Source: Gammaproteobacteria bacterium
Lineage (GTDB): Bacteria; Pseudomonadota; Gammaproteobacteria; Nevskiales; Nevskiaceae
Reading direction: 5' to 3'
Length of the DNA: 37,985 nucleotides
Assembly: GCA_026398875.1 (NCBI GenBank)
Contig: JAPLSB010000008.1
Span: forward strand, 1 to 37,985
Shown: positions 8,462-17,063 of the stretch, piece after piece
How the letters are laid out: every line of letters starts with the position of its first letter
Position numbering within the stretch: position 1 is the first letter of the stretch
The notes under the pieces: model-generated
What the model saw: only the letters and a program-made list of their open reading frames with translations
Told to the model about the DNA's origin: nothing
Databases searched by the model: none
Position numbers and translations under genes: made by a program

Positions 8462-10642
8462 ATGCAGAACGCAGGCTGGCTGGGGCTGGTCCTTGCCGTG
8501 TCGTCGGCAAACGCCGCCGAAACGGTGACCGAACCCGCGGAAGGCGCAACGGTCGAGGTTGCTGCAACGACCGTCACCACCGACAAGGGCGAAACCGCTG
8601 TCGTGCTGAAAGCCGTGACGATCGTCGGCGAAGCCGATGACCTGGCGAACATCGCCGGCTCCGCTCAGGTGCTCGACGCCGACACGCTGCGCGCCAGCCG
8701 CGTGTTCACGACATCCGAAGCACTCCGCAAGCTGCCCGGCGTCAGCGTGCGCGACGAGGAAGGCTTCGGTCTGCGGCCGAACATCGGCATCCGCGGCCTG
8801 AACCCGACCCGTTCGACCAAGGTACTGCTGCTCGAGGACGGGATCCCGGTGACTTACGGCGTCTATGGTGACAACGCCAGCTACTACCACCCGCCGATCG
8901 AGCGCTTCGACCGCGTCGAGGTGCTCAAGGGTGCAGCGGTGAATCTTTACGGCCCGCAGACCATTGGCGGCGTCATCAACTACATCACGCCGATCCCGAG
9001 CCAGGCGCTGACCGGAGGCCTGTCGCTGGCTGGCGGCAACCGTGACTACTTTGCCGGCCACGGCACCATCAGCGTCGACGGGCATCGCTTCGATTACGTC
9101 CGCAAGCAGTCGAATGGCGCCCGCGACAACACCGACCTGTCGATCGACGACGTCAACTACAAGGGCGTCATCGCGGTGACCAGCGGTCACACGCTGATCG
9201 CCCGGGCCAACTACTACCGCGAGAACTCGCAGGTCAGCTATTCCGGCCTGACCGACGCCGAGTACCGCAATTTCGGCGCCCGCTACAACCCGTTCGAGAA
9301 CGATTACTTCGATGCCTATCGCTGGGGCGCGTCGCTGACCGATGACTGGACCATCGGCCGCGCGCGGCTGACCACCAATGCCTACTTCGCGAACTTTGCG
9401 CGCGACTGGTGGCGGCAGGGTTCGACGACCACCGACACCCAGTGCGGCACGGCCTTCCGCGATGCCCGTCTGGCCGGTGCGGCCGTCGACTCCAATGCCT
9501 GCAACTCGGTACAAGGCCGCCTGCGGGACTACTACAACGCGGGCATCGAACCCCGTCTGACGCTGCCCTACACCGCCTTCGGTGTCGACAACATCTTGCA
9601 GACCGGCGCCCGCTACCACTTCGAACGCCAGGACCGCCTGCAGGTCAACGGCAGCAGCCCGACGGCGCGCAGCGGCAGCCTCGTCGAAGACAACCGGCGC
9701 GACACCGACGCGATCAGCGGCTATGCGCAGAACGAAGTGAAGATCGGCCGCTTCACGCTCGCGCCGGGCGTCCGTGTCGAGCACATCAACTTCGAACGGA
9801 CCAATGTCATCACCGGCGCCGACGGCAACACCGATCTGACCCGTGTGCTCTATTCGTTCAGCGGCTCATACGCGATCAGCGACAGCACCACGCTCTATAC
9901 CGGCATCCACAAGGGCTTTGCGCCGCCGCGCACCGAGGACATCGTCGATAACTCCGGCGTCGCCGTAGACGTCGACGCAGAATCGAGCATCAACTTCGAA
10001 GCCGGCGTGCGCTCGCGGCCGATCCACGGCATCAGCATCGAAGGCACCTACTTCCGCAACGACTTCAAGAACCAGATCGCAGTCGGCAACATCGCCGGCG
10101 GCAACGTGCCGCTGGCACAAGGCGAAACGTTGTACGAAGGCTTCGAATTGAGTGGCCGCGCCGACATCGGCAGCTGGCTGCCGGGGCCGCACAACCCGTT
10201 TGTCGAACTGGCATGGACGGCCCTGCCGACCGCCGACCAGGAAACCGCGCTGACCCAGGTCAGCAACGGCGCCACCGTGGCCGGCTCAGGTCCAGGCCGC
10301 AGGCTGCCGTACGCAGCGCGGCACACGCTGACCTCGACGCTCGGTTACAGCCACAACGGCGGCTTCGAAGGGCGTCTGGAAGCGGTCTACATCGGCCAGC
10401 AGTTCAGCGATTTCGCCAATACCGAGACGCCGGCCGTGAACGGCAACGGACTGAACGGCAAGATCTCCGGCAACACGATCTGGAACCTGGCCTTGAACTA
10501 CACGGTGCCGAATACCGGCTTCGGCATGTTCTTCACCGTGAAGAACCTGTTCGACCAGGTCTATATCGTCGACCGCACGCGCGGCATCGTTCCGGGAGCG
10601 CCGCGACTGGTGCAGGGCGGCGTGGAGTACCGCTACTACTGA
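8462..10642 (+). CDS. TonB-dependent outer-membrane receptor, FecA-like
   Basis: An outer-membrane transporter that imports an iron chelate using energy passed by TonB-ExbB-ExbD. The 726-residue protein has a short signal sequence ending near ANAAET, a TonB-box-like stretch around residues 50-56 (KAVTIVG), a plug domain (about 65-190) with [20 protein letters not shown] and [20 protein letters not shown], and a 22-strand-type barrel ending in YRYY. The plug resembles the Fe(III)-dicitrate receptor group. There is no room for the N-terminal signalling domain of true FecA, so no FecIR-type signalling is expected. The signal peptide lacks an obvious basic start, but no in-frame upstream start codon exists before a stop at 8384-8386. 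Substrate is not provable from sequence. It overlaps rppH tail to tail by 7 bp. Confidence 0.88.
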   Translation: MQNAGWLGLVLAVSSANAAETVTEPAEGATVEVAATTVTTDKGETAVVLKAVTIVGEADDLANIAGSAQVLDADTLRASRVFTTSEALRKLPGVSVRDEEGFGLRPNIGIRGLNPTRSTKVLLLEDGIPVTYGVYGDNASYYHPPIERFDRVEVLKGAAVNLYGPQTIGGVINYITPIPSQALTGGLSLAGGNRDYFAGHGTISVDGHRFDYVRKQSNGARDNTDLSIDDVNYKGVIAVTSGHTLIARANYYRENSQVSYSGLTDAEYRNFGARYNPFENDYFDAYRWGASLTDDWTIGRARLTTNAYFANFARDWWRQGSTTTDTQCGTAFRDARLAGAAVDSNACNSVQGRLRDYYNAGIEPRLTLPYTAFGVDNILQTGARYHFERQDRLQVNGSSPTARSGSLVEDNRRDTDAISGYAQNEVKIGRFTLAPGVRVEHINFERTNVITGADGNTDLTRVLYSFSGSYAISDSTTLYTGIHKGFAPPRTEDIVDNSGVAVDVDAESSINFEAGVRSRPIHGISIEGTYFRNDFKNQIAVGNIAGGNVPLAQGETLYEGFELSGRADIGSWLPGPHNPFVELAWTALPTADQETALTQVSNGATVAGSGPGRRLPYAARHTLTSTLGYSHNGGFEGRLEAVYIGQQFSDFANTETPAVNGNGLNGKISGNTIWNLALNYTVPNTGFGMFFTVKNLFDQVYIVDRTRGIVPGAPRLVQGGVEYRYY

Positions 10643-11169
10643 GTCCGGGCGATCCGCTCAGCCGACGCAGCGCCACTGGCTGCGCTCGGCTGGATCGGCG
10701 CGCCGATCAGCGGCGCCAGTTCGCGCAGCGCGCCGAGGTAGACCTCGCGCTTGAACGACACCACTTCGCTCAGCGGATGCCAGTAGTCGACCCAGCGCCA
10801 GTGGTCGAACTCCGGCTTGTCGCAGCGGGTGAAGCAGACCTTCGACTCGCAGCCGGTCAGCCGCAGCAGGAACCATTTCTGCTTCTGGCCAATGCAGACC
10901 GGCTGTCGCCCGCGCCGGATCAGGCGCGACGGCAAGCGGTAGCTCAGCCAGCCGGAGGTGACGCCGAGGCACTCGACATGCTCGCGCGTCAGGCCCAGCT
11001 CCTCCTCGAGTTCGCGATACAGCGCTGCCTCCGGTGATTCGCCGAACTTGATCCCGCCCTGCGGGAACTGCCAGGCATCCTGACCGATCCGTTTCGCCCA
11101 CAGCACACGGCCGTCGGCGTGCGTCAGGATGATCCCGACGTTGGGACGAAATCCATCGGCGTCAATCAC
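10636..11169 (-). CDS. rppH: RNA pyrophosphohydrolase (Nudix)
   Basis: It removes pyrophosphate from 5'-triphosphate mRNA ends and so starts RNase E-dependent decay. The Nudix box is clear: [17 protein letters not shown] continuing into EEELGL. Flanking blocks [16 protein letters not shown] and [11 protein letters not shown] are typical of RppH. I place the start at GTG 11169, giving [12 protein letters not shown] as in most family members (177 residues). Longer readings from GTG 11214 or 11223 add up to 18 residues; the latter has a fair GGAG upstream, so the start is unsure. The C-terminal tail after LAPLIG is alanine-rich and longer than usual. The stop lies inside the end of the receptor gene. 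Confidence 0.93.
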   Translation of the reverse strand: MIDADGFRPNVGIILTHADGRVLWAKRIGQDAWQFPQGGIKFGESPEAALYRELEEELGLTREHVECLGVTSGWLSYRLPSRLIRRGRQPVCIGQKQKWFLLRLTGCESKVCFTRCDKPEFDHWRWVDYWHPLSEVVSFKREVYLGALRELAPLIGAPIQPSAASGAASAERIARTQ

Positions 11170-11294
11170 TTGGAAGCACTTTGCAATCGGATGTTCACGT
11201 TCCGATTCTTTCACAGCGTTCACGCCTGCGGCAAACTCCGCCGGCCGTCGCGTCCCGCTACGACGGCGCGTCCTCTAGCCCGGCCCGACCGTCC

Positions 11295-11948
11295 ATGAAC
11301 CTCGCCGTCTTCGATCTCGATCACACCCTGCTCAACGGCGACAGCGACTATCTCTGGGGCCAGTTCCTGGTCGCCCATGATCTGGTCGATCGCGAGTACT
11401 ACGCCCGCGAGAACCAGCGCTTCTATGACCAGTACGCGGCCGGAACGCTGGACATCCATGAGTTCGCCGCGTTCTCGCTGAAGCCGCTGACGGTGCACCC
11501 GCTGGCGCACATGGAAGCGATCCGCGCCCGCTTCGTCGCCGAATGCATTGCGCCGATCGTGTCGCGCGATGCGCCGGCGCTGCTGGAACGCCATCGCCGA
11601 CAGGGCGACGAATTGCTGATCACCACGGCGACTAACCGCTTCATCGTCGAACCTATTGCCGAACACCTCGGCGTCAGCCATCTGCTGGCGACCGAGCCGG
11701 AGCGCGACGGCGATCGCTTCACCGGCCGGATCCGCCTGTCGAACTTCCGCGACGACAAGGTCGTCAACCTGAAGGCCTGGCTCGCCACGCACCCGGTACG
11801 CTTCGAACGGCTGTACGGCTACAGCGACTCCCGGAATGATCTGCCACTGCTGGAATTCACCGACGTGCCGCACGCCGTCGACGCCGATCCGGTGCTGCGT
11901 GCCGAAGCCGAAAAGCGCGGCTGGCCGGTGATCACGCTGCGCGGCTGA
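11295..11948 (+). CDS. HAD-superfamily IB hydrolase (SerB-like phosphatase)
   Basis: A cytoplasmic phosphatase of the phosphoserine phosphatase-like HAD-IB group, substrate unknown. The 217-residue protein has motif I DLDHTLL (nucleophile Asp near residue 6), motif II as TTATN, and motif IV in DSRNDLPLLE. A helical cap lies between motifs I and II. Longer upstream readings are unlikely because the motif I strand should be at the N-terminus. It is divergent from rppH, and its TGA abuts the pirin stop with no base between them. Confidence 0.88.
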   Translation: MNLAVFDLDHTLLNGDSDYLWGQFLVAHDLVDREYYARENQRFYDQYAAGTLDIHEFAAFSLKPLTVHPLAHMEAIRARFVAECIAPIVSRDAPALLERHRRQGDELLITTATNRFIVEPIAEHLGVSHLLATEPERDGDRFTGRIRLSNFRDDKVVNLKAWLATHPVRFERLYGYSDSRNDLPLLEFTDVPHAVDADPVLRAEAEKRGWPVITLRG

Positions 11949-12650
11949 TCAGGCCGCCAGATCGAACAGCAGCAGCTCGGCGTCGGCCGTCGCGGTCAGC
12001 GACACGGCGCTTTCCTGCGTGATCAACGCTGCATCACCTTCGACAAGCGGCTGATCCCCAAGCTGCACCGCGCCACGCGCGACATGCAGGTAATGCTGCC
12101 GATCCGGGCGCAGCGTCGTGCTCAGCACCTGCCCGGCGACCGGCCAGGCGATCGACAGCCGAGCGTCCTGCAGCAGCCGGAACGGCGCCGCATCAGCTTC
12201 GGGTGCCGCGACGACAGTGAAGCCCGTCTTCATTGCCGCGACATCGAGCGCCTTCTGCTGGTAACCGGGTGTCGCGCCGCGAACATCCGGCACGATCCAG
12301 ATCTGCAGGAAGTGCACCGGCGCGACACCGTCCGCATTCATTTCACTGTGCGCGATGCCGCGGCCGGCGGTCATCACCTGGATCTCGCCCGGCTTCAACA
12401 CCGAGCTGCCGCCGGTGGAATCCTTGTGCCGCAAGGCTCCGCTGAGTACATAGGTGATGATCTCCATGTCGCGGTGCGAATGCGCCGGGAAGCCGGCTCC
12501 GCCGACCACCCGGTCGTCGTTCAGCACGCGCAGTGCGCCGATGCCCATGTACTTGGGATCGTGCCAGCCGCCGAACGAGAAACTGTGGTGACTGTCGAGC
12601 CAGCCGTGTTCGGCATGACCGCGGGTATCGGCAGGACGCAGAGTGATCAT
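11949..12650 (-). CDS. Pirin family bicupin protein (YhhW-like)
   Basis: A cytoplasmic bicupin related to E. coli YhhW, which has quercetinase activity in vitro; the physiological role is unclear. The 233-residue protein has the N-terminal cupin with metal ligands in FPAHSHRDMEI and GIAHSEMN, and the typical GWHDPKYMGIGALRVLNDD. The C-terminal cupin is more degenerate. It has its own good promoter at 12683-12710. It converges on the HAD gene: the palindrome TGATCA at 11946-11951 contains both stop codons. Confidence 0.93.
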   Translation of the reverse strand: MITLRPADTRGHAEHGWLDSHHSFSFGGWHDPKYMGIGALRVLNDDRVVGGAGFPAHSHRDMEIITYVLSGALRHKDSTGGSSVLKPGEIQVMTAGRGIAHSEMNADGVAPVHFLQIWIVPDVRGATPGYQQKALDVAAMKTGFTVVAAPEADAAPFRLLQDARLSIAWPVAGQVLSTTLRPDRQHYLHVARGAVQLGDQPLVEGDAALITQESAVSLTATADAELLLFDLAA

Positions 12651-12682
12651 GGTTTCGAACGGGAGCCTGTGGGTCTGCCTCG

Positions 12683-12710
12683 ACTATAGGGGCGGGCGGC
12701 ACTCGGTCAA
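12683..12710 (-). promoter_or_regulatory. Sigma70 promoter of the pirin gene
   Basis: On the minus strand, -35 TTGACC (12705-12710) and -10 TATAGT (12683-12688) lie 16 bp apart, giving a leader of about 25 bases before ATG 12650. The -35 overlaps the most upstream possible ATG of the divergent chorismatase gene, which casts doubt on that start. Confidence 0.7.
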
Positions 12711-13762
12711 TGCCCGAACCCTGGGCGGCCGTGCCGCGCTACCGGGGGACCCGTAAACTAGCGCCACTCCACGTCCCCAGCCGACACGCCTTGTTCATCC
12801 AGCCTCCGCGCGCCGTCGACGCGACCCTGCCGCTCCGCATCCGTTACTCGACCGACGCCGCGCCCGAGGCGCTTGCGAGCTTCGCGTACCGCGCGGGCAA
12901 CGGCAGCAGCGCCGACGGAAACCTGCTGCTGAGCCTGCCGACCCACGACGGCGCGCCGGCTCACGAGCACTGGCAGGCGCCGAATCCGGTCACCCGTCGC
13001 AGCGCCTTCGGTGCCCGCATCGCCCACGACGACACGCTGCTGTACGCCGAATGGTCGCTCGACGAAGCCGCTCACGGCGGGATCGAAGCGGCGGCCACCG
13101 AAGCCTACCGGCAGATCGCTGTGCTGCTGGCCGACAGCGGCTACCCGCATCCGGTGAAGATCTGGCACTACCTCGGCGCGATCAACGACGGCGCCGGTGA
13201 CGACGAACGCTACCGCCGCTTCTGCGTTGGCCGCGCCGCGGCACTCGACCCCGGCCAGCCGCTGCCGGCCGCGACCGCGATCGGTCTGCAGACTCCGCCG
13301 GACCGGCTGACCGTGTTCCTGCTCGCAGCCAAGGTCGCCGGCACGCGGATCGAGAACCCGCGCCAGGTGCCCGCCTACGAATACCCGCGCGCCTACGGTC
13401 CGGCCAGCCCGAGCTTTTCGCGGGCCATGCTGATGCCCTGGGGCCAGCTGTTCGTCTCCGGGACCGCGGCCGTTGTTGGGTACGAAACCAAGCATCCGGA
13501 AAACACCGGGGCGCAGTTGCGCGAACTGGCACTGAACCTCGATGCACTGGTCGCGAAAGCCGAGGCCATCGGCGGCCGGCAACTGGTGCCGGCAGCGCTG
13601 AAGGTCTATGTGCGACGTCGCGAGGATCTCGCTGAAGTCGAAGCGCTTGCCGCTCGCCTGTTCCCGGCCGACTGCCCGCGCCTGACCGTGCTGGCCGACA
13701 TTTCCCGCGCCGATCTGCGCGTCGAAGTCGAAGCGCTGTACGACCCGGTGACCCGCGCATGA
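12710..13762 (+). CDS. Chorismatase family protein (FkbO/Hyg5/XanB2-like)
   Basis: Chorismatases split chorismate into pyruvate plus a hydroxylated ring acid. XanB2 of Xanthomonas makes 3- and 4-hydroxybenzoate for pigment and ubiquinone. The 350-residue sequence resembles this family overall; the C-terminal half (about 225-345) has the YjgF/RidA-like fold with PWGQLFVSGTAAVVG and HPENTGAQLRELALNLDAL. The product type cannot be told from sequence by eye. The start is uncertain: ATG 12710 overlaps the divergent pirin promoter, and a TAAACT box near 12754 suggests a later start such as TTG 12791. The stop overlaps the fmt start by ATGA (13759-13762), so the gene leads the fmt-rsmB operon. XanB2-like function is inference. 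Confidence 0.78.
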   Translation: MPEPWAAVPRYRGTRKLAPLHVPSRHALFIQPPRAVDATLPLRIRYSTDAAPEALASFAYRAGNGSSADGNLLLSLPTHDGAPAHEHWQAPNPVTRRSAFGARIAHDDTLLYAEWSLDEAAHGGIEAAATEAYRQIAVLLADSGYPHPVKIWHYLGAINDGAGDDERYRRFCVGRAAALDPGQPLPAATAIGLQTPPDRLTVFLLAAKVAGTRIENPRQVPAYEYPRAYGPASPSFSRAMLMPWGQLFVSGTAAVVGYETKHPENTGAQLRELALNLDALVAKAEAIGGRQLVPAALKVYVRRREDLAEVEALAARLFPADCPRLTVLADISRADLRVEVEALYDPVTRA

Positions 13763-14682
13763 AGCTGATCTTCGCCGGTACCCCGGCCTTCGCAGTGCCG
13801 GCGCTCGACGCGCTGCACGCGGCCGGCCACCAGATTCTCGCCGTGCTGAGCCAGCCGGACCGCCCGGCCGGCCGCGGCCAGAAGCTCACTGCATCGCCGG
13901 TCGCCCAGCGCGCCGAAGCGCTGGGTCTGACCGTCCACAAGTTCCTGAAGCTCGATGCCGACGCGCGCGCCGTGCTCGCCGCGCTGCAGCCGGACATCAT
14001 GGTCGTCGTCGCCTACGGCCTGATCCTGCCGCAGGCGGCACTCGACATCCCCAAGCACGGCTGTCTGAACATCCACGCCAGCCTGCTGCCGCGCTGGCGA
14101 GGTGCTGCGCCAATCGCCCGCGCGGTGGAAGCCGGCGACAGCGAAACCGGCATCACGATCATGCAGATGGAAGCCGGGCTCGATACCGGGCCGATGCTGC
14201 TGATCGAGAAAGTGGCGATCGACAGCACGACCACCGCCGCCAGCCTGCACGATGAACTGTGCGCACTTGGCGGCCGGCTGATCGTCGAAGCCCTCGCCCG
14301 GATCGAAGTCGGCACGCTGCCCGCCACGGTACAGCCGGAAGCCGGCGTGACCTACGCGAAGAAGCTCAGCAAGGACGAAGCAAGGATCGACTGGTCACAG
14401 CCAGCTGAGGTCATCGCCCGCCGCATCCGGGCGTTCAATCCGGCGCCGGTGGCCTGGTGTGAGCTGGGTGCTGACCGCGTGCGCTTCTGGAATGCGCGCG
14501 CGCTGCCGCTGCCGTCGAATGCCGAACCGGGCACCGTGCTCGATGCCGATGCCCACGGCCTGCATGTCGCCACGGCCGACGGCCGTCTGGTCGTCACCGA
14601 GCTTCAGCGTCCGGGCGGCAAGGCGCTGCCGGCCAGCCTGGTCTGCCGGGACTGGAAGCTGAGCGGACAGCGCTTCTCGTGA
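13759..14682 (+). CDS. fmt: Methionyl-tRNA formyltransferase
   Basis: It transfers a formyl group from 10-formyl-tetrahydrofolate to initiator Met-tRNA. The 307 residues are full length. The catalytic region HGCLNIHASLLPRWRGAAPI includes the SLLP loop, and the N-terminal KLIFAGTPAFAVPAL is typical. The C-terminal OB-like domain begins near residue 205. Both ends overlap neighbours: ATGA with the chorismatase and GTGA with rsmB. The usual partner def is not directly upstream; the chorismatase occupies that place. Confidence 0.97.
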   Translation: MKLIFAGTPAFAVPALDALHAAGHQILAVLSQPDRPAGRGQKLTASPVAQRAEALGLTVHKFLKLDADARAVLAALQPDIMVVVAYGLILPQAALDIPKHGCLNIHASLLPRWRGAAPIARAVEAGDSETGITIMQMEAGLDTGPMLLIEKVAIDSTTTAASLHDELCALGGRLIVEALARIEVGTLPATVQPEAGVTYAKKLSKDEARIDWSQPAEVIARRIRAFNPAPVAWCELGADRVRFWNARALPLPSNAEPGTVLDADAHGLHVATADGRLVVTELQRPGGKALPASLVCRDWKLSGQRFS

Positions 14683-16004
14683 ACGCCGCCAAGCCAGCCC
14701 CGATCACCAACGTCCGCGCGGCTGCAGCGAAAGCGGTCGCTGCCGTGCTCGCCGGTCGCAACCTCGACGACGCACTGGCTGCGGTCAGCGCGCCGCTGTC
14801 GGCCGCCGATCTGTCGCTGCTGAAAGCGATGGCCTATGGCGTGGTGCGCGAGTACACGGCACTCGACTGGCGCATCAACCAGCTGATGGACAAGCCGCTG
14901 CGCAACGAGCCGCTGGTTGCGGCGCTGCTGGCCTGCGGGCTGTACCAGCTGCGCTCGATGCGCGTGCCGCCGCACGCGGCGGTCGGCGAAACCGTGGCGG
15001 CCACCGAAGTGCTCGGCAAGCCCTGGGCCAAAGGCCTCGCCAATGCGCTGCTGCGCCGCTACCAGCGCGAGGCCGATGCCATCGACGCGCGAATGCCGCC
15101 GGACCCGGAAATTCGCCAGTCGTACCCAGAATGGCTGGTCCGGCAGATCAAGCGCGACTGGCCGGCAAACTGGCGCAGCGTGCTGGCCGCCGGCAACACC
15201 CAGGCGCCGATGACCTTGCGGGTGAACCGCCGGCGCGGCGATCGCGATGCGTACTTGCTGGATCTCGACGCCGCCGGCATCGGCTACACCGTGCCGCGCG
15301 CCGCACCCGATGCCGTGATCCTCACCGAACCGCTGCCGGTCGAACGGATTCCGGGCTTCGCCGAAGGCCGGGTGTCGGTGCAGGACCTCAGCGCCCAGCT
15401 GGCCACCGACATCCTCGAAGCCGAACCCGGCATGCGCGTGCTCGATGCCTGCGCCGCACCTGGCGGCAAGACCGCGCATCTGATCGAGCGCAGCGAAGGG
15501 CTCGACGTGATCGCCATCGAAAGCGAAGCGGCGCGCCTTGGCCGGATTCGCGACACGCTGGGCCGCCTGAACCTCGACGCGATGCTGATCCACGGCGATG
15601 CCGGCGATACCGCCGCCTGGTGGAAAGGCAAGAAGTTCGACCGGATCCTGATCGACGCGCCGTGCTCCGGCACCGGCGTGATTCGCCGCCATCCGGACAT
15701 CAAGTGGCTGCGCCGCGAAACCGATATCGCGACGCTGGCCGCCCAGCAGCTGCGCCTGCTGCACGCACTGTGGCCGCTGCTGAAGCCCGAAGGTGCGCTG
15801 GTCTACGCGACCTGCTCGATCCTCAAGGCCGAAGGCGAGGACATCGGCCGCGCGTTCATGGAAGCGCAGCGTGAAGCGGTCGAGGAAGTCATCGAGCCAT
15901 CGCCGTACGGCCCCTGGGGCGAAGACTGCGGGCTGGGCCGGCGTATCGAGCCGGGCAGCGAATTCGATGGCTTCTACTACCTCAAGCTGATCAAGGTGCC
16001 GTAG
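14679..16004 (+). CDS. rsmB: 16S rRNA (cytosine-967 C5)-methyltransferase
   Basis: A SAM-dependent enzyme that methylates C967 of 16S rRNA. The 441-residue protein has an N-terminal NusB-like RNA-binding domain (about 1-140) and a C-terminal Rossmann methyltransferase. SAM-binding motif I is VLDACAAPGGKTAHL. The two cysteines of this class are in DAPCSGTGVIRRHPDIKW and ATCSI. The GTG start at 14679 overlaps the fmt stop, giving coupled translation. Its stop is 3 bp from that of the convergent fumarylacetoacetase gene. Confidence 0.97.
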   Translation: MNAAKPAPITNVRAAAAKAVAAVLAGRNLDDALAAVSAPLSAADLSLLKAMAYGVVREYTALDWRINQLMDKPLRNEPLVAALLACGLYQLRSMRVPPHAAVGETVAATEVLGKPWAKGLANALLRRYQREADAIDARMPPDPEIRQSYPEWLVRQIKRDWPANWRSVLAAGNTQAPMTLRVNRRRGDRDAYLLDLDAAGIGYTVPRAAPDAVILTEPLPVERIPGFAEGRVSVQDLSAQLATDILEAEPGMRVLDACAAPGGKTAHLIERSEGLDVIAIESEAARLGRIRDTLGRLNLDAMLIHGDAGDTAAWWKGKKFDRILIDAPCSGTGVIRRHPDIKWLRRETDIATLAAQQLRLLHALWPLLKPEGALVYATCSILKAEGEDIGRAFMEAQREAVEEVIEPSPYGPWGEDCGLGRRIEPGSEFDGFYYLKLIKVP

Positions 16005-16007
16005 GCA

Positions 16008-17021
16008 CTACGGGAACGGCAGCACCTGCTGTTCGATCGCGCCGAACAGCGACACGCCGCTGTCGTCGAACATCTCGATCCGCACTTGGTCGCCATGCTT
16101 CAGATATGGCGTCGATGGCCGTCCGTCGCGCAGGGTTTCGACGGTGCGCAGCTCGACCAGACAGGAGTAACCGACACCGCCATCGCTGATCGCGCGGCCC
16201 GGCCCGCCATCGGCGCCGCGGTTCGACACGGTGCCGCTGCCGATGATCGTGCCGGCCACCAGTGCGCGAGTCTTGGCCGCATGGGCGATCAGCTGCGGGA
16301 AGCCGAACACCATGTCGGTACCAGCATGTGGCTGGCCGAGGCGCTGGCCGTTGACGCTCGACACCAGCGGCAGCTGCACGCGGCTGCCGTCCCAGGCGGT
16401 ACCGAGTTCGTCCGGCGTGATGGCCACCGGACTGAACGCGCTCGACGGCTTGGACTGGAAGAAGCCGAAGCCCTTGGCCAGCTCGTCCGGCATCAGGTTC
16501 CGCAAGCTGACATCGTTGACCAGCATCAGCAGGCGGATCGTCTCGCCCGCCGCCTCGGCGGAGATGCCCATGGGCACGTCGCCGGTGATCACCGCGATCT
16601 CGGCCTCGAGGTCCACCCCGTAGTCCTCGCTGGCGGCCGGGATCGGATCACGCGGCGCAAGGAAGCTGTCGGAGCCACCCTGATAGATCAGCGGCTCGGT
16701 CCAGAAGCTCGGCGGCAGCTCGGCACTGCGCGCCCGGCGCACCAGCTCGACATGGTTGACGTAAGCCGAGCCATCCGCCCACTGGTAGGCGCGTGGCAGC
16801 GGCGACAGGCAGTCGACTGCATCGAACGCCAGCGTGCCGGCGATCCGGCCTTCGTTGAGATGGGCCGACAGCAGCGCCAGATCGGGGGCAATCGCATCCC
16901 AGTCATCCAGCGCTTCCTGCAGCGTCTTGACCTGCGGCACCGGGGCCGCATGCGCCAGATCGCGGCTGACGACGACCAGCCGGCCATCACGGCTGCCATC
17001 ACGCAAGGTCGCGAGTTTCAT
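16008..17021 (-). CDS. Fumarylacetoacetate hydrolase family protein
   Basis: Probably the last step of tyrosine breakdown, splitting fumarylacetoacetate into fumarate and acetoacetate. The 337-residue protein is the shorter bacterial type rather than the 420-residue eukaryotic-like Fah. Visible family features are EDYGVDLEAEIAVITGDVP with acidic metal ligands, LVNDVSLRNL, GFGFFQSKPSSAFSPVA and GTIIGSGTVSNRG. hppD, hmgA and phhA lie 3-6 kb away on the same strand, which supports the role. It starts 42 bp after the sensor-kinase stop and could be read through from it. FAH-fold enzymes act on several substrates, so function is assigned by context. Confidence 0.85.
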   Translation of the reverse strand: MKLATLRDGSRDGRLVVVSRDLAHAAPVPQVKTLQEALDDWDAIAPDLALLSAHLNEGRIAGTLAFDAVDCLSPLPRAYQWADGSAYVNHVELVRRARSAELPPSFWTEPLIYQGGSDSFLAPRDPIPAASEDYGVDLEAEIAVITGDVPMGISAEAAGETIRLLMLVNDVSLRNLMPDELAKGFGFFQSKPSSAFSPVAITPDELGTAWDGSRVQLPLVSSVNGQRLGQPHAGTDMVFGFPQLIAHAAKTRALVAGTIIGSGTVSNRGADGGPGRAISDGGVGYSCLVELRTVETLRDGRPSTPYLKHGDQVRIEMFDDSGVSLFGAIEQQVLPFP

Positions 17022-17063
17022 CGTGTTCTTGCCTGTTCGCGGGTTCCGCTCGGGAACGTTGCC

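Noticed and set aside
8360..9784. Long open frame (474 codons) on the minus strand opposite the TonB receptor
   Set aside because: It is a codon-bias shadow of a GC-rich gene: low-complexity Val/Ala/Arg sequence, no family motif, and the plus-strand receptor explains the DNA.
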